DNA from: Mesorhizobium norvegicum
GTDB lineage: Bacteria > Pseudomonadota > Alphaproteobacteria > Rhizobiales > Rhizobiaceae
NCBI RefSeq assembly: GCF_004919685.1
Contig: NZ_SMYZ01000004.1
Location: 62,001-126,000 of the forward strand
Length of the DNA: 64,000 nucleotides
Direction of reading: 5' to 3'
Of this stretch, positions 41,277 through 49,811 are shown one piece after another; position 1 is the stretch's first letter; each line of letters opens with the position of its first letter. Made by a program: the position numbers and the translations under genes. The notes under the pieces were generated by a model, which saw only the letters and a list, made by a program, of their open reading frames with translations, was not told where the DNA came from and did not search any database.

Positions 41277-42437
41277 ATGCCGGCAGCAGCCGAATTGCCG
41301 CTCGCCGGTCTTGTCGTCGTCGACATGAGCCAGTTCCTGTCCGGGCCTTACTGCTCGCTCAGGCTGCTCGATCTCGGCGCCCGCGTCATCAAGATCGAGC
41401 GTCCGGATGGCGGCGACCTGTCGCGCCGGCTCTATCTCAGCGACACCGAGATCGGCGGCGATTCCACCATCTTCCATGCCATCAACCGGGCCAAGGAAAG
41501 TCTTGCTGTCGACCTCAAGAACGAGGCGGATCTCACGGTACTGCGCGGCCTTCTGGCCAAGGCCGACGTGCTGATCCAGAATTTCCGGCCGGGCGTCATC
41601 GAACGGCTCGGCTTGGACTATGAAGCCGTCCGCAAGATCAACCCACGGCTGGTCTATGCCTCGATCAGTGGCTATGGCGAGGACGGTCCGTGGGTCAAGC
41701 GGCCCGGCCAGGACCTGCTGGCGCAATCGCGCTCCGGCGTGATGTGGCTGAACGGCGACGAGGACCAGGGGCCGGTGCCGTTCGGCCTCGCCATCGGCGA
41801 TATGCTGGCCGGTGCGGCCTGCGCGCAAGGTATTCTGGCAGCACTGGTGCGGCGCGGCATCACCCGTCAGGGAAGCCATATCGAGACCAGCTTGTTGGAA
41901 GCGCTGGTCGACTTCCAGTTCGAGGTGCTGACCACGCATCTCAATGACGGCCGCCGCTTGCCCAAACGCTCCAACTTCCGCAGTGCGCACGCCTATCTGT
42001 CGGCGCCTTACGGCGTCTACCCGGCAAAGGACGGCTATCTCGCCATAGCCATGACGCCGATCCCCAAGCTGGCCGATCTGCTGTCGCTCAGCGAACTCGC
42101 ACCCTATCGCGACAAGCCTGCGTCGTGGTTCACCGCGCGCGACGACATCAAGGCGATCATCGCGCAAAGGATCGCCACCAAAACCATCGACGAATGGCTT
42201 GCCATTCTCGAACCCGCCGACATCTGGTGCGCCAAGGTGCTGACCTGGCCGGAAATGCTGGCGAGCGAAGGGTTCCAGTCGCTCGACATGCTGCAGACGG
42301 TGACGCGCGAGGATGACGTATCGATCCTCACCACCAGTTCGCCGCTCAGGGTCGATGGTATCAGAGCCAAGGTCGATCGGGCCGCGCCGCGCATCGGCGA
42401 GCATAGTGCTGCAATCCGCGCGGAGTTCGGCCTGTGA
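41277..42437 (+). CDS. Family III CoA-transferase (CaiB/BaiF type)
   Basis: 386-residue CoA-transferase. N-terminal GLVVVDMSQFLSGPYCSLRLLDLGARVIKIERPDGGD is the standard family opening; the catalytic Asp is in FGLAIGDMLAGAACAQGIL (about residue 184). Transfers CoA between carboxylic acids, activating a substrate for the linked hydratase-like proteins. ATG at 41277, two bases after the MaoC stop. Overlaps the following binding-protein-like gene by 4 bases (42434-42437). Confidence 0.9.
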   Translation: MPAAAELPLAGLVVVDMSQFLSGPYCSLRLLDLGARVIKIERPDGGDLSRRLYLSDTEIGGDSTIFHAINRAKESLAVDLKNEADLTVLRGLLAKADVLIQNFRPGVIERLGLDYEAVRKINPRLVYASISGYGEDGPWVKRPGQDLLAQSRSGVMWLNGDEDQGPVPFGLAIGDMLAGAACAQGILAALVRRGITRQGSHIETSLLEALVDFQFEVLTTHLNDGRRLPKRSNFRSAHAYLSAPYGVYPAKDGYLAIAMTPIPKLADLLSLSELAPYRDKPASWFTARDDIKAIIAQRIATKTIDEWLAILEPADIWCAKVLTWPEMLASEGFQSLDMLQTVTREDDVSILTTSSPLRVDGIRAKVDRAAPRIGEHSAAIRAEFGL

Positions 42438-43594
42438 GCCTGCCCACGCTCAAAGGCATGACCTGGAGCCATCCGCGTGGCTACGACCCAATGGTCGCCT
42501 GTTCCTCTCTCTGGGAGCAGAAGACTGGTGTTGCCGTCGAATGGGACAAGCGCTCGCTGCAGGATTTCGAATCCTTCCCCGTTGAGGAACTGGCGCGCGC
42601 CTATGACCTCATCGTCATCGACCACCCGCATGTCGGCCAGATCACGGCGGAACGCTGCCTCGAGCCTCTCGACGTCAACGGTCGCGGGACGGAGCTCGCC
42701 GCGCTCGCCTCTGGCAGCGTCGGCCAATCCTATCCGAGCTACAACTGGCAGGGACGGCAATGGGCCTTCCCGATCGATGCGGCGACACAGGTCCAGGCAT
42801 GGCGGCCGGACGCGCTCGATGCGCCGCCGGCGCGGTGGAGCGACGTGCTCGATCTTGCCCGGCAAGGCCGCGTGCTGCTGCCGCTGCGCCCGCCGCATGT
42901 GCTGATGGTGTTCTACACGCTTGCCGGCAATCTCGGACATTCTTGCGCGACCGATCCGTCCCGCGATCTCATTGATCTTGGAACCGGCAGCGAAGTGTTT
43001 GAGACGATGCGGGAGATCGCAGCGCTGGTCGACCCGGCCTGCTTCGAGATGGATCCGATTGCCGTCTCGGAACGCATGGCAGAGGCCGGTTCCCGTATCG
43101 TCTGCGCGCCGCTGATCTACGGCTACGTTTCCTATGCCATGGCTGGTTTTCGGGCAAACCGGTTGGCCTTCGCCGACATCCCGGTCATCGGTTCCGTTGG
43201 TCCGGTCGGTTCAGCGCTCGGTGGCACCGGCATAGCGGTTTCGGCGTTTTCCAGCGCGAAAGATGCCGCGATCGATTTCGCCTACTGGGTCGCCAGCGGC
43301 GATGTCCAGCGCGGCGCCTATGCCGCCGCCGGCGGCCAGCCCGGCCATGCCGCGGCCTGGGAGGACCAGACCATCAATGAAGCGACCGGCAATTTCTATC
43401 GGGATACGCGCGCGACGCTGGAAGGCGCATGGGTGCGGCCACGCCATGACGGCTACATGGCGTTCCAGCAGGCCGCGTCCGACCGCATCCTTTCCGGCAT
43501 GACCTCTCGGCACAAAGCCGCCGCGGTCGTTGCCGATCTCAATCGCCTGTTTCGGGAAAGTTCTCCGGCGCCCGGCGCTGCCTATGAAGCGTGA
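42434..43594 (+). CDS. Solute-binding-protein-like protein without signal peptide
   Basis: 386-residue protein resembling family 1 extracellular solute-binding proteins: WEQKTGVAVEWDKRSLQDFESFPVEEL, YDLIVIDHPHVGQI, PSYNWQGRQWAFPIDAATQVQAWRPDAL, and a C-terminal INEATGNFYRDTRATLEGAWVRPRHDGYMAFQQ. It starts MSLPTLKGMTWSHPRGYD with no hydrophobic leader and no lipobox, and no upstream frame offers one because the gene begins inside the CaiB stop codon. It thus looks cytoplasmic. Co-translated with CaiB and MaoC. Its function is unknown; ligand sensing, CoA-ester or acid binding, or an enzyme accessory are possible. No permease or ATPase genes accompany it. Confidence 0.8.
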   Translation: MSLPTLKGMTWSHPRGYDPMVACSSLWEQKTGVAVEWDKRSLQDFESFPVEELARAYDLIVIDHPHVGQITAERCLEPLDVNGRGTELAALASGSVGQSYPSYNWQGRQWAFPIDAATQVQAWRPDALDAPPARWSDVLDLARQGRVLLPLRPPHVLMVFYTLAGNLGHSCATDPSRDLIDLGTGSEVFETMREIAALVDPACFEMDPIAVSERMAEAGSRIVCAPLIYGYVSYAMAGFRANRLAFADIPVIGSVGPVGSALGGTGIAVSAFSSAKDAAIDFAYWVASGDVQRGAYAAAGGQPGHAAAWEDQTINEATGNFYRDTRATLEGAWVRPRHDGYMAFQQAASDRILSGMTSRHKAAAVVADLNRLFRESSPAPGAAYEA

Positions 43595-43604
43595 GCGAAC
43601 CCAG

Positions 43605-44444
43605 TCAGTCGAGCCGCCACAGCTTGCGGGCATTCGCGGACAAAAGCCTGTCGCGCTCCGCAATGCTGCAACCTGAAAGCAGCGCATGGGTCGCCGCCAC
43701 CCAGGTCGACAGGCCGCCGCCAAGCGTGCAGACCGGCCAGTCGCTGCCCCAGACGACACGGTCCCAGCCAAACGCACCGATTGTGTGCTCGACGTAAGGG
43801 CGCAGCGTCTCAGCCGTCCAGCTGCCCGCATCGGCATAGGCGACGACCCCGGAAATCTTGGCCGTGACGTTCGGGCGCCGCGCGATCTCGCTCATGTGTT
43901 CGCGCCACGGATGCTCGGCTCCGCCCTTGATATCGGGGACGCCGCAATGGTCGAGCACGAACTGGACATCGGGCGCCAGATCGGCCAGCGCGATCGCCTT
44001 CGGGATCTGGTGCGGCAGCACGACGAGATCGAAGGTCAGGCCCGTACCGCCAAGCCGCTTGATGTTGTCGCGAAACAGCGCGCCCTCCGAAAGCTCGTCG
44101 GGCATCACATGCAGCACGCGGCGGAAGCCCTTGACGAAAGGGGTTACTCGCTGACGCTCGAGATAGGCGGGAAAGTCCGCCTCTTCGGGCCGGCAGGACG
44201 CGATCACCCCGGCCAGCATGCTGCCGGGTTGCCGTGACAGTACTTCGACACGAGCGGTCTCGGCCTCGATGTCGGCCGGATCGACATCGACCTCCATATG
44301 CAGCACGCGCTCGACGCCGACACGGTGCGCCTCCACGGCGTAATCCTCATAGGCGAAATCGCGGTTGAGCGCCGGCACGCCGGCGAGCCAGGGGTAGCGC
44401 AGGGCCGAGCGATCGATGAGATGCAGATGGGTGTCGATGATCAT
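43605..44444 (-). CDS. Amidohydrolase-fold lactonase-like protein (fuconolactonase/PDC hydrolase type)
   Basis: 279-residue TIM-barrel metal hydrolase of the amidohydrolase_2 family. N-terminal HxH in MIIDTHLHLID, metal/catalytic His in VLDHCGVPD, and the catalytic Asp in VWGSDWPVC. ATG at 44444 follows GGAGGAG; the frame extends upstream only by weak codons. Enzymes of this subfamily open sugar lactones (L-fuconolactone, L-rhamnono-lactone) or 2-pyrone-4,6-dicarboxylate. It follows the IclR gene on the same strand with a 64-base gap and is divergent from a sugar importer, so sugar lactone hydrolysis is the best guess. Confidence 0.87.
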   Translation of the reverse strand: MIIDTHLHLIDRSALRYPWLAGVPALNRDFAYEDYAVEAHRVGVERVLHMEVDVDPADIEAETARVEVLSRQPGSMLAGVIASCRPEEADFPAYLERQRVTPFVKGFRRVLHVMPDELSEGALFRDNIKRLGGTGLTFDLVVLPHQIPKAIALADLAPDVQFVLDHCGVPDIKGGAEHPWREHMSEIARRPNVTAKISGVVAYADAGSWTAETLRPYVEHTIGAFGWDRVVWGSDWPVCTLGGGLSTWVAATHALLSGCSIAERDRLLSANARKLWRLD

Positions 44445-44508
44445 GGCTGGCTCCTCCTCCGGGCTTTTCAAATCATCTCACGGAGGAATTCTTCATTCAA
44501 ATAAGAAT

Positions 44509-45294
44509 TTACGCCGATGAGCCGACCGCAGAGCCGGCGAGGTGCGACAGCTTTTCCGCCGTGACCAGCAGCAGCTCGATCGTCCTTGTGATGTCGGGCG
44601 CCGAAGGCGCGTTGACGACGGTGATGTAGGGAATCGACAGCGCGGCGATCGCCTTGCCGTCGGAACTGCGCACCGGGGCGGAGAGGTTGAAGACGCCGGC
44701 GGTCTGCATCGAGGCCATCATCTCGTAGCCGCGGTCGCGGATCTGGTCGAGACGGGTGAAGAACTCGGCCGATTGCGCCGTCTTGTCGGTGCTGCGGACA
44801 TGTTCCGATATCATCATCTGCCGCTCTTCCGGCGAGCGGAAGGCGAGCAGCACATGGCCCGAACCCGTGTCGAACAGGCTGATGTGCGAGCCGACACGGA
44901 TCGAGATGCCCCAATAATTCGGTGCCTCCTGCTGACCGATGACGACGGCGGAACCGCGATCAAAAACAACGAGTTGGTTGGCCTGCTGCGAAGTCTCGGC
45001 CAGTTCGCGCATCAGCGGCGTGGCGTAGGAAACCAGCCGCCGCACCGGCGCATGCAATTGCGCCAGGCCGAACAGCTTGAGCGTCAGCGAATAGCGGTCG
45101 CCGTCGAGCCTGGTGACATAACCGCGCCGCACCAGCCGGTCCAGCATGCGGTAGAATTCGTTGGGGCTGCGGTCGAGCTTCTTGGCGATTTCGGCCTGCG
45201 TCAGGCCGCCGTCGACGCCCGCCAGCAGTTCAAGGATATCGAGCCCCTTGTCGAGCGCCGGCGCGCGATAGCGCTCGTCTTCGCTGTCGTCCAT
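44509..45294 (-). CDS. IclR-family transcriptional regulator
   Basis: 261 residues. N-terminal winged helix with LDKGLDILELLAGVDGGLTQAEIAKKLDRSPNEFYRMLDRL, then the IclR effector domain (GAF-like) with VRVGSHISLFDTGSGHVLLAF and RGYEMMASMQTAGVFNLSAPV, a typical GRGYA-like region. Probable regulator of the sugar operon at 45463-52785 and of its own transcript with the lactonase. Two matching inverted copies of TTCATATAC lie in the divergent gap. Confidence 0.92.
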   Translation of the reverse strand: MDDSEDERYRAPALDKGLDILELLAGVDGGLTQAEIAKKLDRSPNEFYRMLDRLVRRGYVTRLDGDRYSLTLKLFGLAQLHAPVRRLVSYATPLMRELAETSQQANQLVVFDRGSAVVIGQQEAPNYWGISIRVGSHISLFDTGSGHVLLAFRSPEERQMMISEHVRSTDKTAQSAEFFTRLDQIRDRGYEMMASMQTAGVFNLSAPVRSSDGKAIAALSIPYITVVNAPSAPDITRTIELLLVTAEKLSHLAGSAVGSSA

Positions 45295-45321
45295 GGCTCA
45301 TCCCTCCAGTGAATTTTGCCC

Positions 45322-45398
45322 TTCATATACGCAGGAACACGTCTGGCGGAAACAAATTTCGCCTTGACGTATCCGTGAATGTTTTGTTTGTATATGAA
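45322..45398. promoter_or_regulatory. Paired operator half-sites TTCATATAC / GTATATGAA
   Basis: TTCATATAC at 45322-45330 and its exact reverse complement GTATATGAA at 45390-45398, 59 bases apart, in the gap between the IclR gene and the sugar binding-protein gene. Spacing suits two IclR dimers contacting separate sites. Binding is inferred. Confidence 0.5.
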
Positions 45399-45462
45399 TG
45401 TAGCACTTCTTGTCATCAGACGAGTTGCGGTCGCCGCTGAGGCGCACCAAGGGAGGATACCA

Positions 45463-46782
45463 ATGAACAGACTGCTTTCCGGCGTGTCCGCCGGCATATT
45501 GATGCTTGCGTCAGGTGCAGGCGCTGCCCTCGCCGGCGACCTGCCCGGCAAGTTCGAAGGCGTGACCGTCGACGTGAAGCTGATCGGCGGCCAGCAATAT
45601 GAAAAACTCTACGAGCGCATCCCCGAATGGGAGAAGGCGACCGGCGCCAAGGTCAACATCCTGACCAAGAAGAACGGCTTCGACATCGACAAGGAGCTCA
45701 AGTCCGACATTGCTTCGGGCAGCACCAACTGGTGCGTCGGCTGGAACCATTCGTCCTTCGCGCCGCAATATACGGGCCTCTACACCGACCTGAGCAAATT
45801 GCTGCCCAAGGCGGAGATCGACGCCTTTGTGCCGTCGACGATCAAGTCGGCCACCATCGACGGCAAGCTGGAGATGCTGCCGCGCGCCCAGTTCGACGTT
45901 TCGGCGCTCTACTACCAGAAGAGCCTGTACGAGAACGCCGACAACAAGACCAAGTTCAAGGCGAAATATGGCTATGATCTGGTGCCGCCGGACACCTGGA
46001 AGGAGGTCACCGACCAGGCCGAGTTCTTCGCCAACCCGCCCAATTTCTACGGCACGCAGTTCGCCGGCAAGGAAGAGGCGATCAACGGCCGCTTCTACGA
46101 GATGGTGGTTGCCGAAGGCGGCGAGTACCTCGACAAGGACGGCAAGCCCGTCTTCAATTCCGAGGCCGGCATCCGGGCGCTCGACTGGTTCGTCAACCTC
46201 TACAAGGCCAAGGCCGTGCCGGCCGGAACCACCAACTATCTCTGGGACGATCTCGGCCAGGGCTTTGCTTCCGGCACCGTCGCCATCAACCTCGACTGGC
46301 CGGGTTGGGCAGGCTTCTTCAACGATCCGAAGTCGTCGAAGGTCGCGGGCAATGTCGGCGTGAAAGTCGCGCCGAAGGGCTCTTCCGGCAAGCGCACCGG
46401 CTGGTCCGGCTTCCATGGCTTCTCGGTGACCGAGAACTGCCCGAACAAGGAGGCAGCGGCCTCGCTGGTGTGGTGGCTGACCAACGAGGACAGCCAGAAG
46501 CTCGAGGCCGCCGCCGGCCCGCTGCCGACCCGTACCGCGGTCTGGGACTGGGACCTGAAGCAGGCCGAAAACGATCCTTACAAGAAGGAGGTTCTTACCG
46601 CCTTCCAGGAAGAGGCCAAGCACGCCTTTGCCGTGCCGCAGACGCCTGAGTGGATCGAGATCTCGAACGCCGTCTATCCCGAGCTGCAGGCGGCGATCCT
46701 CGGCGACAAGACCTCCAAGCAGGCACTGGACGAAGCGGCTGCCAAGGCAACGCAAATCCTCCAGGACGCCGGCAAGCTGTAG
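45463..46782 (+). CDS. Sugar ABC transporter substrate-binding protein (family 1)
   Basis: 439 residues with a Sec signal peptide (MNRLLSGVSAGILMLASGAGAALAGD). Ribosome site GGGAGGA. Mature protein has VKLIGGQQYEKLYERIPEWEKATGAKV, a family-1 opening, FKAKYGYDLVPPDTWKEV and the C-terminal ALDEAAAKATQILQDAGK. Carbohydrate-uptake type 1 binding protein, first gene of the importer operon that continues with two permeases and a MalK-type ATPase. Confidence 0.93.
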   Translation: MNRLLSGVSAGILMLASGAGAALAGDLPGKFEGVTVDVKLIGGQQYEKLYERIPEWEKATGAKVNILTKKNGFDIDKELKSDIASGSTNWCVGWNHSSFAPQYTGLYTDLSKLLPKAEIDAFVPSTIKSATIDGKLEMLPRAQFDVSALYYQKSLYENADNKTKFKAKYGYDLVPPDTWKEVTDQAEFFANPPNFYGTQFAGKEEAINGRFYEMVVAEGGEYLDKDGKPVFNSEAGIRALDWFVNLYKAKAVPAGTTNYLWDDLGQGFASGTVAINLDWPGWAGFFNDPKSSKVAGNVGVKVAPKGSSGKRTGWSGFHGFSVTENCPNKEAAASLVWWLTNEDSQKLEAAAGPLPTRTAVWDWDLKQAENDPYKKEVLTAFQEEAKHAFAVPQTPEWIEISNAVYPELQAAILGDKTSKQALDEAAAKATQILQDAGKL

Positions 46783-46801
46783 AAACTACTCCCAGGACTG
46801 C

Positions 46802-46828
46802 CTCCCCCATCATGAATGGGGGAGGCGA
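46802..46828 (+). other. Strong intercistronic hairpin after the sugar binding-protein gene
   Basis: Perfect 11-base stem GCCTCCCCCAT (46802-46812) / ATGGGGGAGGC (46818-46828) with a 5-base loop, followed by GATCGCG and no T-run. Placed between binding protein and permeases, where such hairpins protect the upstream mRNA and lower downstream expression. Confidence 0.6.
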
Positions 46829-46938
46829 TCGCGTCTTGCCGGGCAAGAGCGCTGGCCGATCCAATTTGACTCTTCTATCGCCCGGCCCTCGCCTCGACAG
46901 GCGCCGACAACCTAATGCAATGCCTTACAGGAATTCTG

Positions 46939-47835
46939 ATGAAGGGCTTCAAGCCATCCGCGCCATTCCTGCTGCTGCTTCCGGCTGGCATCGTGCTGGC
47001 GGCGGTTGTCGTGGTACCGCTGCTGTTGTCCCTGTACTCCAGCTTCACGCCGTTCCGCCTGACCAAGCCCGAGACATTTTACGTCTTCATCGGCATCCGG
47101 AACTATCTTTCGATCCTGTCCAACACCGATTTCTGGTGGGCCTTCGGCCGCACGGTTCTGCTGCTGACCATCGCGCTCAATCTTGAAATGCTGCTCGGCC
47201 TTGGCCTCGCCATGCTGGTCGAGAAGGCGACGCGCGGCCAGCGCATCCTGCGCACGCTGATGATGTTTCCGATGATGTTCTCGCCGATCCTGGTCGGCTT
47301 CCAGTTCAAGTTCATGTTCAACGACAATATCGGCCTGGTGAACAATGCGCTGCAATCACTCGGCATCACCAGGGATGCCATACCGTGGCTGATCGAAGGC
47401 CATCTCGCCTTCATCGCCATTTCGATCGCCGAGATCTGGTCGTCGACGGCGATCTTCGCCATCCTGATCCTCGCCGGTCTGCTGGCGATGCCCAAGGAGC
47501 CGATCGAGGCGGCGCGCGTCGACGGCTGCACGCCGTGGCAGACATTCCGCTATGTGACGTGGCCGTTCGTCATGCCTTTCGCCTACATCGCCATGACCAT
47601 CCGCTCGCTCGACGTGGCGCGCGCCTATGACATCGTCAAGATCATGACCGATGGCGGACCGGCGGGACGCACCGAGCTGCTTTGGACATTGGTGGCGCGC
47701 ACCGCCTACAGCGACGGGCGCATGGGCATGGCCAACGCCATGGCCTATTTCTCGATCCTGCTGTCGATCGCCTTCACCGTCTATTTCTTCAACAAGCTCG
47801 CCGCGGCGCGCACGCAGATCGGTGCGGAGTGGTGA
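46939..47835 (+). CDS. Sugar ABC transporter permease (MalF/UgpA type)
   Basis: 298-residue inner-membrane permease. ATG at 46939 behind AGGAAT; an ATG at 46915 is possible. Six membrane segments, N-terminal FLLLLPAGIVLAAVVVVPLLLSLYSSF, and the EAA coupling loop EAARVDGCTPWQTFRYVTWPFVMPF. Pairs with the MalG-type permease encoded next. Confidence 0.92.
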   Translation: MKGFKPSAPFLLLLPAGIVLAAVVVVPLLLSLYSSFTPFRLTKPETFYVFIGIRNYLSILSNTDFWWAFGRTVLLLTIALNLEMLLGLGLAMLVEKATRGQRILRTLMMFPMMFSPILVGFQFKFMFNDNIGLVNNALQSLGITRDAIPWLIEGHLAFIAISIAEIWSSTAIFAILILAGLLAMPKEPIEAARVDGCTPWQTFRYVTWPFVMPFAYIAMTIRSLDVARAYDIVKIMTDGGPAGRTELLWTLVARTAYSDGRMGMANAMAYFSILLSIAFTVYFFNKLAAARTQIGAEW

Positions 47836-47837
47836 AG

Positions 47838-48704
47838 ATGGACGAGAATTCTTCCGCCCGCCTGAAGCGCCGGCTCACGGGCATCGTCTATCGCATCGGC
47901 CTGTTCCTGGCGATGCTGACGATCTGCCTGCCGGGCCTGTGGATCGTCATCTCGTCGCTACGGCCGACCGTCGAGATCATGGCCAAGCCGCCGGTGTGGA
48001 TCCCGCAGGAGATTTCGTTCGACGCCTATGTCGCGATGTTCAGCGGTATCGGCAAGGGCGGCATCCCTGTCATCGAATATTTCCGCAACTCGCTGATCAT
48101 CTCGGTGACCTCGACGGTGATCGCGGTGGCCATCGGCATGGCCGGCGGCTATGCCTTCGCGCGCTACCGCTTCCGCGGCAAATCGAGCGTGTTCCTCGGC
48201 CTGATGCTGACGCGCACGGTGCCGGGCATTGCGCTCTCGCTGCCGCTGTTCTTCCTCTATGTGCGGCTCGGCATCATCGACACGCATTTCGGACTGATCC
48301 TCGCCTATGTCGCGCTCAACGTGCCGTTCACGATCTGGTTGATCGACGGCTTCTTCCGTCAGGTGCCCAAGGACCTCGCGGAGGCGGCGCAGATTGATGG
48401 CTGCACGCGCTGGCAGGCGTTCTGGCAGGTCGAGTTCCCGCTCGCCGGACCGGGCATTGCGTCTGCCGCAATCTTCGCCTTCCTGACCTGCTGGAACGAG
48501 TTCGCGCTGGCCTCGCAGTTGACCCGCTCGGTGAGCGCCAAGACGCTGCCGGTCGGCCTGCTCGACTACACGGCCGAGTTCACCATAGACTGGCGCGGCA
48601 TGTGCGCGCTGGCCGTGGTGATGATCATCCCGGCGCTCACCCTCACCTACATCGTCCAGAAACACCTTGTCGGCGGCCTGACCTCCGGCGCGGTGAAAGG
48701 CTGA
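47838..48704 (+). CDS. Sugar ABC transporter permease (MalG type)
   Basis: 288-residue permease, ATG at 47838 (a GTG two codons earlier is an alternative). EAA coupling loop EAAQIDGCTRWQAFWQVEFPLAGPGI and the MalG-like C-terminus KHLVGGLTSGAVKG are present. Six membrane segments. Two bases after the MalF-type stop and 4 bases before the ATPase gene. Confidence 0.92.
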   Translation: MDENSSARLKRRLTGIVYRIGLFLAMLTICLPGLWIVISSLRPTVEIMAKPPVWIPQEISFDAYVAMFSGIGKGGIPVIEYFRNSLIISVTSTVIAVAIGMAGGYAFARYRFRGKSSVFLGLMLTRTVPGIALSLPLFFLYVRLGIIDTHFGLILAYVALNVPFTIWLIDGFFRQVPKDLAEAAQIDGCTRWQAFWQVEFPLAGPGIASAAIFAFLTCWNEFALASQLTRSVSAKTLPVGLLDYTAEFTIDWRGMCALAVVMIIPALTLTYIVQKHLVGGLTSGAVKG

Positions 48705-48708
48705 TCCA

Positions 48709-49806
48709 ATGGCAACCGTTACCCTCACCAAGCTGACCAAGCGCTACGGCAATATCGGGATCGTGCATGGCATCAACCTCGATATCGCCGACCGCGAATT
48801 CATCGCCCTGGTCGGCCCGTCCGGCTGCGGCAAGTCGACGACGCTGCGCATGATCGCCGGGCTGGAAGAAATCAGCGCCGGCTCGATCGAGATCGGCGGG
48901 CGTGTCGTCAACGACCTGCCGCCGCGCTCGCGCAACATCTCGATGGTGTTCCAGTCCTACGCGCTCTATCCGCACATGACGGTGCGCGAGAACCTCGGCT
49001 TTTCCCTGAAGATCGCGGGGGCGGCCAAGGAAGACATGGAGCGCCGCGTCGCCGAGGCCTCGGCCATCCTCGGCCTCGACACGCTGCTGGATCGTCGCCC
49101 GTCGCAACTGTCCGGCGGCCAGCGCCAGCGCGTCGCCATGGGCCGCGCCATCGTGCGCGATCCAGACGTGTTCCTGTTCGACGAGCCACTCTCCAACCTC
49201 GACGCCAAATTGCGCACGCAGATGCGCACCGAGATCAAGAAGCTTCATGCCAAGGTGCAATCGACGGTGATCTACGTCACCCATGACCAGGTCGAAGCGA
49301 TGACGCTCGCCGACCGCATCGTCATCATGCGCGACGGCCATATCGAACAGGTAGGCACGCCCGACGAGGTCTTCCGGCGGCCGGCGACACGCTTCGTCGC
49401 CGGCTTCATCGGCTCGCCGCCGATGAATTTGCACGAGGCCACGATCGATGACGGCCAGATGGTTTTCGCCAGCGGCGAAAGACTGCCGCTGCCCGGCCAG
49501 TTCAAGGCCAACGTCGCGACCGCCGATAAGGTCGTGTTCGGGCTGCGGCCGGACGACATCTATCCGACCGGCCATGGCATCAGTTCCGGCGGTGCGGCCG
49601 ACGTCCACCAGATCGAACTGCCGATCACCGTCACCGAACCGCTCGGCAACGAGACGCTGGTGTTCGTCGAATTCAACGGCACGGATTGGGTGACGCGCAT
49701 GCTGAACCCGAGACCGCTGAGGCCGGGCGAGCGGGTCGCCATGAGCCTCGACATGTCGCAGGCGCATCTGTTTGCCACTGAGACCGGAAAGACATTGCGG
49801 AGCTGA
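48709..49806 (+). CDS. Sugar ABC transporter ATP-binding protein (MalK/UgpC type)
   Basis: 365-residue ATPase. Walker A GPSGCGKST at residues 36-44, Q-loop VFQSYALYPHMTV, signature LSGGQRQRVAMGRAI, Walker B VFLFDEPLSNLDAKLR and H-loop THDQVEAMTLADRI. The C-terminal TOBE/OB domain from about residue 240 includes FGLRPDDIYP. The typical shared ATPase of CUT1 sugar importers; here it lies with its own permeases. Followed by the dehydratase gene after 5 bases. Confidence 0.93.
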   Translation: MATVTLTKLTKRYGNIGIVHGINLDIADREFIALVGPSGCGKSTTLRMIAGLEEISAGSIEIGGRVVNDLPPRSRNISMVFQSYALYPHMTVRENLGFSLKIAGAAKEDMERRVAEASAILGLDTLLDRRPSQLSGGQRQRVAMGRAIVRDPDVFLFDEPLSNLDAKLRTQMRTEIKKLHAKVQSTVIYVTHDQVEAMTLADRIVIMRDGHIEQVGTPDEVFRRPATRFVAGFIGSPPMNLHEATIDDGQMVFASGERLPLPGQFKANVATADKVVFGLRPDDIYPTGHGISSGGAADVHQIELPITVTEPLGNETLVFVEFNGTDWVTRMLNPRPLRPGERVAMSLDMSQAHLFATETGKTLRS

Positions 49807-49811
49807 TCGGC

